Shown here piece after piece: positions 1 through 6,165 of a stretch of 6,219 nt of DNA. The DNA is taken from NCBI GenBank assembly GCA_023421635.1, contig JAEZSU010000228.1:1-6219 (forward strand). The letters run 5' to 3'. Under the pieces are notes generated by a model. The model was not told the origin of the DNA, made no database searches, and saw only the letters and a program-made list of their open reading frames with translations. Numbering within the stretch: the first letter of the stretch is position 1; each line of letters opens with the position of its first letter. The position numbers and the translations under genes are program-made. The stretch comes from Actinomycetes bacterium (GTDB taxonomy: Bacteria > Actinomycetota > Actinomycetes > Actinomycetales > Microbacteriaceae).

Positions 1-1048
1 CCCACAGGTCGACGTCGATGCCGGCGGCGACGGTGTCGATGAGTTCGAGTTCCTCGGTGTCGAAGGCGGGGCCGGAGATCGCCGCGATGTTCTCGTCGAG
101 CTGCTCGGTGCTGGATGCGCCGATGAGGGCGGAGGCGACGACGGGGTCCCGCAGCACCCACTGGATCGCCATCTGCGCGAGCGTCTGCCCGCGCTCCTTC
201 GCGATCGTGTTGAGGCTGCGAAGGGCCGCGATCGTGCCGTGGGACAGCGGCTTGTCGGGCAGCGACGAACGCTGCTGCGAGCGCTGTCCGCGACCGTCCC
301 CGAGGTAGCGGCCGGTGAGGAGCCCCTGCGCGAGCGGGGTGAACGCGATCGCGCCCATCTGCTCCTGGCGGAGCGCGCCGGTCAGCCCGTCCTCGATCCA
401 GCGGTTCAGGATCGAGTACGCCGGCTGGTGGATGATGAGCGGCGTCCCCAGGCTCCGGGCGACGGCGGAGGCGACGACCGTGCGTTCGGCGCTGTACGAC
501 GAGATCCCGACGTACAGCGCCTTGCCCTGACGCACGAGGGTGTCCAGCGCCCCGATGGTCTCCTCGATCGGGGTGACCGGGTCGACCCGGTGCGAATAGA
601 AGACGTCCACGTAGTCGAGCCCCATCCGCCGGAGGGACTGCTCGGCGCTGGCGAGGAGGTACTTGCGCGACCCGAAGTCGCCATAGGGGCCGGGCCACAT
701 GTCCCAGCCGGCCTTCGACGAGATGATGAGCTCGTCGCGGTACGGCTTGAAGTCCTCGCGCAGCATCCGCCCGAAGTTGGTCTCGGCGGAGCCGTACGGC
801 GGACCGTAGTTGTTCGCGAGGTCGAAGTGGGTGATGCCGCGATCGAACGCATGCCGGAGGACCGCGCGCTGGCGGTCGAACGGCACGTTGTCGCCGAAGT
901 TCCACCACAGACCGAGGGAGATCTCCGGCAGGTACAGGCCGGATGCGCCCACCCGGCGGTACCGCATGTCGGCGTTCCGACCCGGCGCGGCCGTGTACGG
1001 ACGGTGCACGTCGGGGATGTCGGGGCGGAAACGCTGCTGCTCGGTCAC
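1..1048 (-). CDS. gpr: Aldo/keto reductase, L-glyceraldehyde-3-phosphate reductase type (YghZ-like), 3'-partial
   Basis: This is an NADPH-dependent cytosolic aldo/keto reductase. Family members such as E. coli YghZ/Gpr reduce L-glyceraldehyde 3-phosphate and methylglyoxal, which suggests aldehyde detoxification. The 349 codons visible cover nearly the whole TIM barrel. The catalytic tetrad is readable: Asp76 and Tyr81 in HFDLANNYG, Lys112 in SSKAGWDMWPGPYG, and His153 in FYSHRVD. Further family signatures are the substrate-loop LGLWWNFG near residue 45, YVGISSYS near 179, AFTPLAQGLLTGRYL near 235 and the cofactor-binding LIGAS near 308. No stop is reached. E. coli YghZ ends about seven residues after the matching NLW, so only a short tail is missing. 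I chose GTG at 1048 because a TAGGCT box lies 6 nt upstream and there is no Shine-Dalgarno, which fits a leaderless mRNA; Met28 is a possible but less likely start. The gene is divergent from the Stealth gene. Physiological substrate in this organism is inferred only. Confidence 0.93.
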   Translation of the reverse strand, partial: MTEQQRFRPDIPDVHRPYTAAPGRNADMRYRRVGASGLYLPEISLGLWWNFGDNVPFDRQRAVLRHAFDRGITHFDLANNYGPPYGSAETNFGRMLREDFKPYRDELIISSKAGWDMWPGPYGDFGSRKYLLASAEQSLRRMGLDYVDVFYSHRVDPVTPIEETIGALDTLVRQGKALYVGISSYSAERTVVASAVARSLGTPLIIHQPAYSILNRWIEDGLTGALRQEQMGAIAFTPLAQGLLTGRYLGDGRGQRSQQRSSLPDKPLSHGTIAALRSLNTIAKERGQTLAQMAIQWVLRDPVVASALIGASSTEQLDENIAAISGPAFDTEELELIDTVAAGIDVDLW

Positions 1049-1054
1049 GTCAGC

Positions 1055-1060
1055 AGCCTA
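1055..1060 (-). promoter_or_regulatory. Candidate -10 box of the aldo/keto reductase gene, leaderless
   Basis: On the minus strand TAGGCT (TAnnnT) is followed by six bases and then the GTG start at 1048. That is the spacing at which transcription begins on the start codon itself. No purine-rich ribosome-binding site precedes the GTG. I find no convincing -35 hexamer at 16-19 bp, so the call rests on the -10 and spacing only. Confidence 0.4.
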
Positions 1061-1140
1061 TCCGGGCGCGTTGTCCAGCCCCAGCCCGTGGTAATCCGCG
1101 TGACACACACTGGACGTACCCTGTCTCCCTACCGTTCCTG

Positions 1141-1147
1141 AAAGGAG
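1141..1147 (+). promoter_or_regulatory. Ribosome-binding site of the Stealth gene
   Basis: AAAGGAG ends four bases before the ATG at 1152. It is a strong Shine-Dalgarno match and fixes the start codon, in contrast to three other genes in the window that lack a well-placed one. Confidence 0.75.
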
Positions 1148-1151
1148 CCGC

Positions 1152-2741
1152 ATGGCGTCGCTCTCGGCACTTCCCGCGCACCCCCACCCGTGGACCTCGC
1201 TCCTCGGTCGCAAGGACGTCCTGCTCGAGCACGGCGTGCTGCATCTGCTGCACGACGACCTCTCCCCCGAGCAGGCGCGCGTCGCGGATCTGCTGCTGTT
1301 CGCGCAGACGCTGGAGGATGCGGGGATCGAGCCGATGCTCATCCGCCATGGTCTGCGCGAACCCTCCCTCGCGGTGCCGGCATCCGACCGTGCGCGTGCG
1401 CGGGACGCGTTCCTCGAGCTCGCCACGCGCGAACCGGTGTACGCGAAGCCGAAGGGCTCGGCGGCGGTCCCGCTGCCGGATGCGGTGGAGCGCGCCGCCG
1501 GCACCGGAAGCGTGAAGCTGTTCCGCCCGCGGATCACCGGTCCCGGAGGGCTGCGCTACGGCGCCGCCACGGGCATCAGGGTGGAGTTCTGGCGGTTCGG
1601 CGACGAGTCCGTCGAGGCGCCCTCGCCGAACGCCCTCACCCGACGCGTGATCCCCGCGGCGGACCTGGAGCGCACCCGGACGACGCGCTACGGGCGGACC
1701 TGGGAGACCCTGGCGGGGATGTTCGACCCGCATCCGTCCGAGGTCGTCGACGAGATCGACATGGTCTTCTCCTGGGTCGACGGGTCTTCCAGCGACTTCC
1801 AGCGTCAGCGCGCCGCGCAGCTTGCGCAGTACGTCGTCGGCGAGGGGGACGACGGACCGGCGAGGTACCGCCACGTGGACGAGCTGCGCTACGCCCTGCG
1901 CAGCGTGCACATGTACGCGCCGTGGGTGCGGCGGATCTTCATCGCGACCGACTCCCCCGTCCCAGCCTGGCTCCTGGACCACCCGAAGGTGACCGTCGTG
2001 CGCAGCGAGGAGTTCTTCGCCGACCCGTCGGTCCTCCCCACCCACAACTCGCACGCCGTCGAAGCGCAGCTGCACCGCATCCCGGGGCTGGCGGAGCACT
2101 TCCTGTACTCGAACGACGACATGTTCTTCGGACGGCCCGTGGAGCCGGAACTCTTCTTCTCCCCCGCGGGGATCACCTCGTTCGTCGAGTGCGACGTGCG
2201 GATCGGCACGGGCCCGGCCCGCCGGCACCGCAGCGGTCACGACAACGGGCTTCGGGTGAACCGGGCGCTCCTGCACGAGCGGTTCGGCCGCACGATCGTG
2301 CGCGACCTGGAGCACTGCGCGACACCGCTGCGCCGCAGCGTCATGTTCGAGCTGGAGCAGGAGTTCGAAGCGGACTTCCGGCGCACCGCCGCATCCCGGT
2401 TCCGCTCCGCCACCGACATCTCGGTCACCAACAGCCTCTACCACTACTACGCGGCGTTCACCGGTCGCGCCGTGGCGACGACCCGGCCGCGCACCCGGTA
2501 CTACCAGACCACGGTCGCGGAGTCGCTGCGGCGGACCGAACGGCTCGTCACGCGCGGCGACGTGGACATGTTCTGCCTGAACGACGGTGGCGAGTCCGAG
2601 GTGCCCGAGGAGGTTCGGGTGCGGGTGGTGACGCAGCTGCTGGAACGCATGTTCCCGGTGCGCGCCCCATGGGAGCGCGCCGAGGTCAGTGCAGGACCGG
2701 CAGCGGAGCGGTCGGCGGCGCGATCGGACGCACCGGCCTGA
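1152..2741 (+). CDS. Stealth-family sugar-phosphate transferase (CpsY-like)
   Basis: Stealth proteins transfer hexose-1-phosphate units to build phosphodiester-linked surface polysaccharides (N. meningitidis SacB, M. tuberculosis CpsY) and share their core with the animal lysosomal GlcNAc-1-phosphotransferase. All four conserved regions are present in order. CR1 is at about 201-225 ([10 protein letters not shown]). CR2 is at about 238-345, with [14 protein letters not shown], the IFIATD strand, the [10 protein letters not shown] motif and the acidic [11 protein letters not shown] (320-330). CR3 is at about 389-438 ([19 protein letters not shown]). CR4 is at about 469-507 (DMFCLNDGG). The length of 529 aa matches CpsY-type proteins. 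The first 200 residues have no motif I recognise. No signal peptide or membrane segment is visible, so it probably acts at the inner face of the membrane. The Ala-rich last 18 codons overlap the opposing phosphodiesterase gene. No capsule genes are adjacent; sugar donor and acceptor are unknown. Confidence 0.9.
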   Translation: MASLSALPAHPHPWTSLLGRKDVLLEHGVLHLLHDDLSPEQARVADLLLFAQTLEDAGIEPMLIRHGLREPSLAVPASDRARARDAFLELATREPVYAKPKGSAAVPLPDAVERAAGTGSVKLFRPRITGPGGLRYGAATGIRVEFWRFGDESVEAPSPNALTRRVIPAADLERTRTTRYGRTWETLAGMFDPHPSEVVDEIDMVFSWVDGSSSDFQRQRAAQLAQYVVGEGDDGPARYRHVDELRYALRSVHMYAPWVRRIFIATDSPVPAWLLDHPKVTVVRSEEFFADPSVLPTHNSHAVEAQLHRIPGLAEHFLYSNDDMFFGRPVEPELFFSPAGITSFVECDVRIGTGPARRHRSGHDNGLRVNRALLHERFGRTIVRDLEHCATPLRRSVMFELEQEFEADFRRTAASRFRSATDISVTNSLYHYYAAFTGRAVATTRPRTRYYQTTVAESLRRTERLVTRGDVDMFCLNDGGESEVPEEVRVRVVTQLLERMFPVRAPWERAEVSAGPAAERSAARSDAPA

Positions 2742-3615
2742 CGTCCTGGTCGACGCCCGCGGCCACGAGGCGCCGCTGTGCCTCGTCGGCGTCGATGTAC
2801 TCGAGCGGATGCGGGGCGTCCACCGCGACGACGGAATGCACGATCGTCTCGTCGTAGACGTGGACGAGGTTGAACGAGCGCGCGCCGTCCTGCGGCCGGG
2901 TGCCGCCGACGGGGACGGTCAGGTCCTGCGCATAGCAGGTCGAGGACGCGACCGAGACGGGGATGCCGGCGAACGTCGCGAACGTCGAGTAGTGCAGGTG
3001 ACCGGCGATGATGGCGCGGACGTCGCTGTCGCGCACCACGTCCGCCAGGCGGCGCTGGTCGCGCAGCTCGACGCTCGCCGCCAGCGGCAGCACGCTGGGC
3101 ACGGGCGGGTGGTGCATCGCGATGATGGTGCCGAGCGGCGCCGGTGTGGCGAGCTGGCCGGCGAGCCAGTCCAGCTGCGACTGCCGCAGCTCGCCGTGGT
3201 GGGCGCCGGGCACGCTGGTGTCGAGCGTGATCAGGCGCAGCCCGTCGAGCTCGTCGACCCGGTCGATCGGTGCGAACCGGTCGCGCTCGCCGTCGTCGAC
3301 GAGGGTGTCGCGGAACGCGGCGCGGTCGTCGTGGTTGCCCATCACCCAGAAGACCGGCGCGCCCAGACGCTCCGCGAAGGGCTCGACGAGTTCGCGCAGG
3401 GCGGCGTAGGCGTCCCGCTCGCCGAGGTCGACGAGGTCACCGGTGAAGACGATGCCGTCGGGACGGATGCCGGACGCCTCGATGCCGGCGAGCGCCTGCT
3501 CCAGGTGGGCGCGACCGTCGACCGTGCCGAACAGTCGCGGACCCGCGGCGCGCAGATGGGTGTCGGACAGGTGCAGCAGGACCCGCTCTGCGGCGGGGTG
3601 TTCTGCCTTTCGCAT
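2686..3615 (-). CDS. cpdA: Class III cyclic-nucleotide phosphodiesterase, Rv0805/CpdA-like metallophosphoesterase
   Basis: This is a cytosolic dinuclear-metal phosphoesterase that by family hydrolyses 3',5'-cAMP and often, more efficiently, 2',3'-cyclic nucleotides. The full class III metal-ligand pattern is visible: Asp18-x-His20 (LSDTH), Asp60 (FTGDLVD), Asn94-His95-Asp96 (MGNHD), His168 (AMHHPP) and Gly205-His206-Leu-His208 (AGHLHYST). The stretch after it ([18 protein letters not shown], then GGTRPQDGA and NLVHVY) closely resembles M. tuberculosis Rv0805 as I remember it, and the 309-aa length is similar. The C-terminal tail (about 290-309) is Pro/Val-rich and lies in the 56-bp antisense overlap with the Stealth gene. 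I chose ATG at 3615: the protein core starts soon after it and GGGAG (3626-3630) lies 10 nt upstream. The frame stays open upstream to 3972, but that extension would run into rsmA. Preferred nucleotide is not predictable from sequence. Confidence 0.92.
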   Translation of the reverse strand: MRKAEHPAAERVLLHLSDTHLRAAGPRLFGTVDGRAHLEQALAGIEASGIRPDGIVFTGDLVDLGERDAYAALRELVEPFAERLGAPVFWVMGNHDDRAAFRDTLVDDGERDRFAPIDRVDELDGLRLITLDTSVPGAHHGELRQSQLDWLAGQLATPAPLGTIIAMHHPPVPSVLPLAASVELRDQRRLADVVRDSDVRAIIAGHLHYSTFATFAGIPVSVASSTCYAQDLTVPVGGTRPQDGARSFNLVHVYDETIVHSVVAVDAPHPLEYIDADEAQRRLVAAGVDQDVRPVRPIAPPTAPLPVLH

Positions 3616-3625
3616 GAGATCGGTT

Positions 3626-3672
3626 CTCCCGTCCGCCGGGAGGCGAGGTGCCGGGTACCGGGACGGCGGACG
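3626..3672 (-). promoter_or_regulatory. 5' leader of the phosphodiesterase gene with alternative hairpins over the ribosome-binding site
   Basis: Read on the minus strand, two perfect stems share bases. Stem A pairs CGTCCGCC (3672-3665) with GGCGGACG (3637-3630) around a 27-nt loop and leaves GGAG of the Shine-Dalgarno free. Stem B pairs CTCCCG (3642-3637) with CGGGAG (3631-3626) around a 5-nt loop and hides the Shine-Dalgarno. They cannot form together. Stem A would start about where the transcript starts if the TAACAT box at 3683-3678 is used. Switching is inference; hairpins are common in DNA this GC-rich. Confidence 0.35.
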
Positions 3673-3677
3673 TGGAA

Positions 3678-3683
3678 ATGTTA
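3678..3683 (-). promoter_or_regulatory. Candidate -10 box of the phosphodiesterase gene
   Basis: TAACAT on the minus strand matches four of six bases of TATAAT and sits in one of the few AT-richer spots between rsmA and the phosphodiesterase gene. It would start transcription near 3671, giving a leader of about 56 nt. No good -35 hexamer at 16-19 bp is visible; TTCAGG at 3709-3704 is 20 bp away. The gene could also be read through from rsmA, since no clear terminator separates them. Confidence 0.35.
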
Positions 3684-3745
3684 CCGGCATGTTTCGTGCG
3701 GACCCTGAACGGACGCGCAACAACCGGTGACATTCGTGTCGGCGA

Positions 3746-4591
3746 TCAGCCTTCGGCGCGGGCGATGCGCAGGAAGTCGTCGACCGTGAGCTGCTCGCCC
3801 CGCGCGGTCGGATCCACGCCGGCTGCGACCAGCACGGCGGATGCTGCGGCCGCGGATCCGCCGAGCTCGCCCGAGAGCGCCTGCCGCAGCATCTTGCGGC
3901 GCTGTCCGAACGCCGCATCCACGAGCCGGAAGGTGCGTGCCCGCTCCGCCTCGGTGCCCCGGACGGCCGCATCCCGCGTGAACGCGACGAGCACGCTGTC
4001 CACCCCGGGGACGGGCCAGAACACCTGCCGGGACACGGTACCGGCGAGCCGCCAGGGCCCGTACCAGGCCGCCTTCACGCTGGGCGCGCCGTAGACCTTC
4101 GATCCGGGCGGGGCGGCGAGGCGCTCCCCCACCTCGGCCTGCACCATCACGACTCCGCGCTCGATGTGCGGGAAGGTCTCCATGAAGTGCAGCAGCACCG
4201 GCACCGACACGTTGTACGGCAGGTTGGCGATGAGCACCGTCGGCCGCCCGGGCAGATCGGTGACCCGCAGCGCGTCCGCGTCGACGACCGTCAGCGCCTC
4301 CGCCGGCACCCCGTGCGCGGCGGCGGTCTCCGGCAGCCGGGCCGCGAGGCGGTGATCGATCTCGACCGCCACGACCGTCGCGCCGGTCTCCAGCACGGCG
4401 AGGGTGAGGGACCCCAGGCCCGGCCCGACCTCGACCACGTGGTCGCCGGCACCCACGCCGCCGACCTGCACGATCTTGCGCACCGTGTTCGCGTCGACGA
4501 CGAAATTCTGACCGAGCTTCTTGGTCGGCGTGACGTCGAGTTCGGCGGCGAGCGCGCGGATCTCGGCCGCGCCGAGCAGGTGCACGGTCAT
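3746..4591 (-). CDS. rsmA: 16S rRNA (adenine1518/1519-N6)-dimethyltransferase RsmA (KsgA)
   Basis: RsmA dimethylates two adjacent adenines near the 3' end of 16S rRNA using S-adenosylmethionine, a late step of 30S assembly; its loss gives kasugamycin resistance. The Rossmann methyltransferase motifs are clear: [10 protein letters not shown] (24-33), motif [12 protein letters not shown] (53-63), acidic Glu77 in VAVEID, Asp104/Asp106 in VVDADAL, and the catalytic motif IV NLPYN (123-127). PVPGVDS (193-199) and [12 protein letters not shown] (228-239) are typical of the C-terminal domain. At 281 aa it has the usual length. The start is ambiguous. ATG 4591 sits 6 nt after a TAGGGT box (leaderless), while GGAGG ends only 1 nt before that ATG but 7 nt before GTG at 4585 (codon 3). 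The frequent actinobacterial partner ispE is not next to it; a phosphodiesterase gene follows instead. Confidence 0.97.
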   Translation of the reverse strand: MTVHLLGAAEIRALAAELDVTPTKKLGQNFVVDANTVRKIVQVGGVGAGDHVVEVGPGLGSLTLAVLETGATVVAVEIDHRLAARLPETAAAHGVPAEALTVVDADALRVTDLPGRPTVLIANLPYNVSVPVLLHFMETFPHIERGVVMVQAEVGERLAAPPGSKVYGAPSVKAAWYGPWRLAGTVSRQVFWPVPGVDSVLVAFTRDAAVRGTEAERARTFRLVDAAFGQRRKMLRQALSGELGGSAAAASAVLVAAGVDPTARGEQLTVDDFLRIARAEG

Positions 4592-4597
4592 GCCTCC

Positions 4598-4603
4598 ACC
4601 CTA
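4598..4603 (-). promoter_or_regulatory. rsmA: Candidate -10 box of rsmA, leaderless
   Basis: On the minus strand TAGGGT (within TTAGGGT) ends six bases before the ATG at 4591, so transcription would start on or next to that codon. The bases between (GGAGGC) also look like a Shine-Dalgarno, but one usable only for the GTG at codon 3. If transcription starts at 4591 that Shine-Dalgarno would be absent from the mRNA. Confidence 0.45.
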
Positions 4604-4646
4604 ATCGTGAGCACGTCAATCCCTCGGACCACCCCTCGACCTGGCT

Positions 4647-4652
4647 TAGGGT
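4647..4652 (+). promoter_or_regulatory. Candidate -10 box of the sugar transporter gene, leaderless
   Basis: TAGGGT on the plus strand, again within TTAGGGT, is followed by eight bases and then the GTG at 4661. No Shine-Dalgarno precedes that GTG, so a leaderless or nearly leaderless transcript is the simplest reading. No good -35 hexamer is seen. An imperfect direct repeat with a 12-bp period (CCCTCGGACC at 4621, CCCTCGACC at 4633) lies just upstream. Confidence 0.4.
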
Positions 4653-4660
4653 TGTCCTTC

Positions 4661-6115
4661 GTGAACAAGAGCGAGGCCCTCCCGACGGGCGCATTCAAGA
4701 TGTCGAGCCCATTCGGTCGACGGGCGATCGGATTGTCGATCGCGGCCGCCGTGGGCGGGTTCTTGTTCGGGTTCGACTCGTCCGTGATCAACGGCGCGGT
4801 GGACTCCATCGAGGGCACGTACGAGACGAGCCCGTTCCTCACCGGCTTCGTGGTCGCCGTCGCGCTCCTCGGCTGCGCCGCGGGCGCCGTCCTCGCCGGC
4901 ACCCTGTCCGACCGCTGGGGGCGCCTGCGGGTGATGATGCTCGGCGCCGTGCTGTTCTTCGTCTCCTCGGTCGGCACGGCGCTGACCTTCAGCATCCCGG
5001 ACCTGTTCGTCTGGCGCATCCTCAGCGGCCTCGGCATCGGCATCGCCTCGGTCGTCGCGCCCGCCTACATCGCCGAGATCGCGCCGCGGCAGATCCGCGG
5101 GTCGCTCGCCTCGCTGCAGCAGCTCGCGATCACGCTCGGCATCTTCGGCGCGCTCCTCTCCGACGCGCTGCTCGCGACCGCCGCCGGCGGCGCGTCGCAG
5201 ACCCTGTGGCTCGGGCTCGAGGCCTGGCGCTGGATGTTCCTCGTGGGCGTCATCCCCTCGGCCGTGTACGGCATCCTCGCCCTCACCATGCCGGAGTCGC
5301 CGCGCTACCTCATCGCGAAGGGCAAGTCCGACGAGGCACGGAAGATCTTCGCGCGGCTCGTCCCGTCGGTCGACCTCGACCAGACGATGCGCGACCTCAC
5401 GACCGCGATCGAGGAGGACCGCAAGAACAAGGGCGCGACCCTGCGCGGCCCCCGCTTCGGCCTGCAGCCGATCGTCTGGGTCGGCATCATCCTGTCGGTG
5501 TTCCAGCAGTTCGTCGGCATCAACGTGATCTTCTATTACTCGACGACGCTCTGGAAGGCGGTCGGCTTCGACGAGGGCGATTCGCTGCTCATCAGCGTGA
5601 TCACCTCGGTCACGAACGTGCTCGTCACCCTCATCGCGATCTGGCTCGTCGACCGCGTCGGGCGCAAGCCCATCCTGCTGACGGGTTCGGCGCTCATGAC
5701 GCTGTCGCTCGGCACCATGGCGCTGGCGTTCGCATTCGCCGTGGAAGTCGACGGCGAGGTCTCGCTGCCGGGCGCCTGGGGGCCCATCGCGCTCATCGCC
5801 GCGAACCTGTTCGTCGTCGGGTTCGGCGCGTCGTGGGGTCCGCTCGTGTGGGTCCTCCTCGGCGAGATCTTCCCCAGCCGCATCCGTGGCAAGGCGCTCG
5901 GCGTCGCCGCGGGCGCCCAGTGGATCGCGAACTTCCTGATCACCATGTCGTTCCCGGTGATGTCGGACTGGTCGCTGCCGCTCACCTACGCCATGTACGC
6001 GGCGTTCGCTGCCCTGTCGCTCCTGTACGTCGCCTGGCGCGTGCCCGAGACGAAGGGCATGGAGCTCGAGAAGACCGAGACCCTCTTCGTGCAGATACGC
6101 ATGCAGAAGTCCTGA
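4661..6115 (+). CDS. MFS sugar porter family sugar/H+ symporter (XylE-like)
   Basis: This is a 12-TM inner-membrane transporter of the sugar porter family, likely importing a hexose or pentose with a proton. Signatures run through the 484 aa: TM1 FLFGFDSSVINGAV with Asp39, matching the proton-coupling Asp of E. coli XylE; LSDRWGR (82-88); TM4 RILSGLGIGIASVVAPAYIAE with Arg119; PESPRYL (211-217); TM7 FQQFVGINVIFYYS (281-294) with the sugar-binding Gln282, Gln283 and Asn288; DRVGRK (331-336); TM10 SWGPLVWVLLGEIFPSRIRGKALG (from 391) with Trp397; Trp420; and the closing VPETKG (461-466). Sugar-contact residues resemble XylE, but the substrate cannot be fixed from them. I chose GTG 4661 for the TAGGGT box 8 nt upstream; ATG 4700 (codon 14) is possible but has no good Shine-Dalgarno. 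The frame is open back to 4166, but that part is antisense to rsmA. The gene is divergent from rsmA and monocistronic. Confidence 0.94.
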   Translation: MNKSEALPTGAFKMSSPFGRRAIGLSIAAAVGGFLFGFDSSVINGAVDSIEGTYETSPFLTGFVVAVALLGCAAGAVLAGTLSDRWGRLRVMMLGAVLFFVSSVGTALTFSIPDLFVWRILSGLGIGIASVVAPAYIAEIAPRQIRGSLASLQQLAITLGIFGALLSDALLATAAGGASQTLWLGLEAWRWMFLVGVIPSAVYGILALTMPESPRYLIAKGKSDEARKIFARLVPSVDLDQTMRDLTTAIEEDRKNKGATLRGPRFGLQPIVWVGIILSVFQQFVGINVIFYYSTTLWKAVGFDEGDSLLISVITSVTNVLVTLIAIWLVDRVGRKPILLTGSALMTLSLGTMALAFAFAVEVDGEVSLPGAWGPIALIAANLFVVGFGASWGPLVWVLLGEIFPSRIRGKALGVAAGAQWIANFLITMSFPVMSDWSLPLTYAMYAAFAALSLLYVAWRVPETKGMELEKTETLFVQIRMQKS

Positions 6116-6128
6116 CGCATCCGCATCC

Positions 6129-6165
6129 GGAACCGGCCCGCCCCCTCGAGGTGCGGGCCGGTTCC
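6129..6165 (+). terminator. Strong hairpin terminator after the sugar transporter gene
   Basis: GGAACCGGCCCGC (6129-6141) pairs perfectly with GCGGGCCGGTTCC (6153-6165), a 13-bp stem with an 11-nt loop, 13 bp after the TGA stop. The loop holds the palindrome CCTCGAGG, which could add two more pairs. There is no U-tract, only GCGTTCC, as is common for actinobacterial terminators. By symmetry it could also stop transcription entering from the right. Confidence 0.85.

Larger units (their letters stand above)
1049..1151. other. Divergent intergenic region between reductase and Stealth genes
   Basis: These 103 bp must hold the promoters of both divergent genes. For the Stealth gene a weak TAnnnT box (TACCCT, 1117-1122) would place the transcript start near 1129, giving a leader of about 22 nt that includes the ribosome-binding site; no good -35 was found. 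A 6-bp inverted repeat, GTCCAG (1073-1078) and CTGGAC (1110-1115), flanks the centre and could be an operator, but a repeat this short can arise by chance. Confidence 0.4.
3616..3745 (-). other. Intergenic region between rsmA and the phosphodiesterase gene
   Basis: This 130-bp gap separates two genes on the same strand. Its half nearest the phosphodiesterase holds the putative leader and ribosome-binding site, and the middle holds the TAACAT box. I see no strong rho-independent terminator after the rsmA stop at 3746-3748, so partial co-transcription is possible. No small open reading frame with a credible start was found. Confidence 0.5.

Noticed and set aside
239..1141. Long open frame (300 codons) on the plus strand over the reductase gene
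   Set aside because: Antisense to a gene with a complete catalytic tetrad; its product is a low-complexity Arg/Val/Glu/Gly-rich sequence typical of GC-rich shadow frames.
1050..2444. 464-codon open frame on the minus strand over the Stealth gene
   Set aside because: Product is Arg/Val/Asp-rich without motifs, while the opposite strand encodes all four Stealth regions with a good ribosome-binding site.
1190..2857. 555-codon open frame on the plus strand, longer than the Stealth gene itself
   Set aside because: It is the +2 frame of the Stealth gene; Arg/Ala/Pro-rich with no domain. Length alone is misleading at this GC content.
2689..3708. 339-codon open frame on the plus strand over the phosphodiesterase gene
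   Set aside because: Antisense shadow; low-complexity product and no ribosome-binding site, against an intact metallophosphoesterase on the minus strand.
3616..3972. Upstream extension of the phosphodiesterase frame to 3972
   Set aside because: The added residues are Arg/Ser/Pro-rich, would overlap the rsmA 3' end by over 200 bp, and the conserved core begins just after the ATG at 3615.
4614..4619. TTGACG on the minus strand as a -35 box for rsmA
   Set aside because: Only 10 bp separate it from the TAGGGT box; about 17 bp are needed.
4166..4660. 165-codon upstream extension of the transporter frame
   Set aside because: It is antisense to rsmA motifs; sugar porters begin shortly before TM1, which fits the GTG at 4661.
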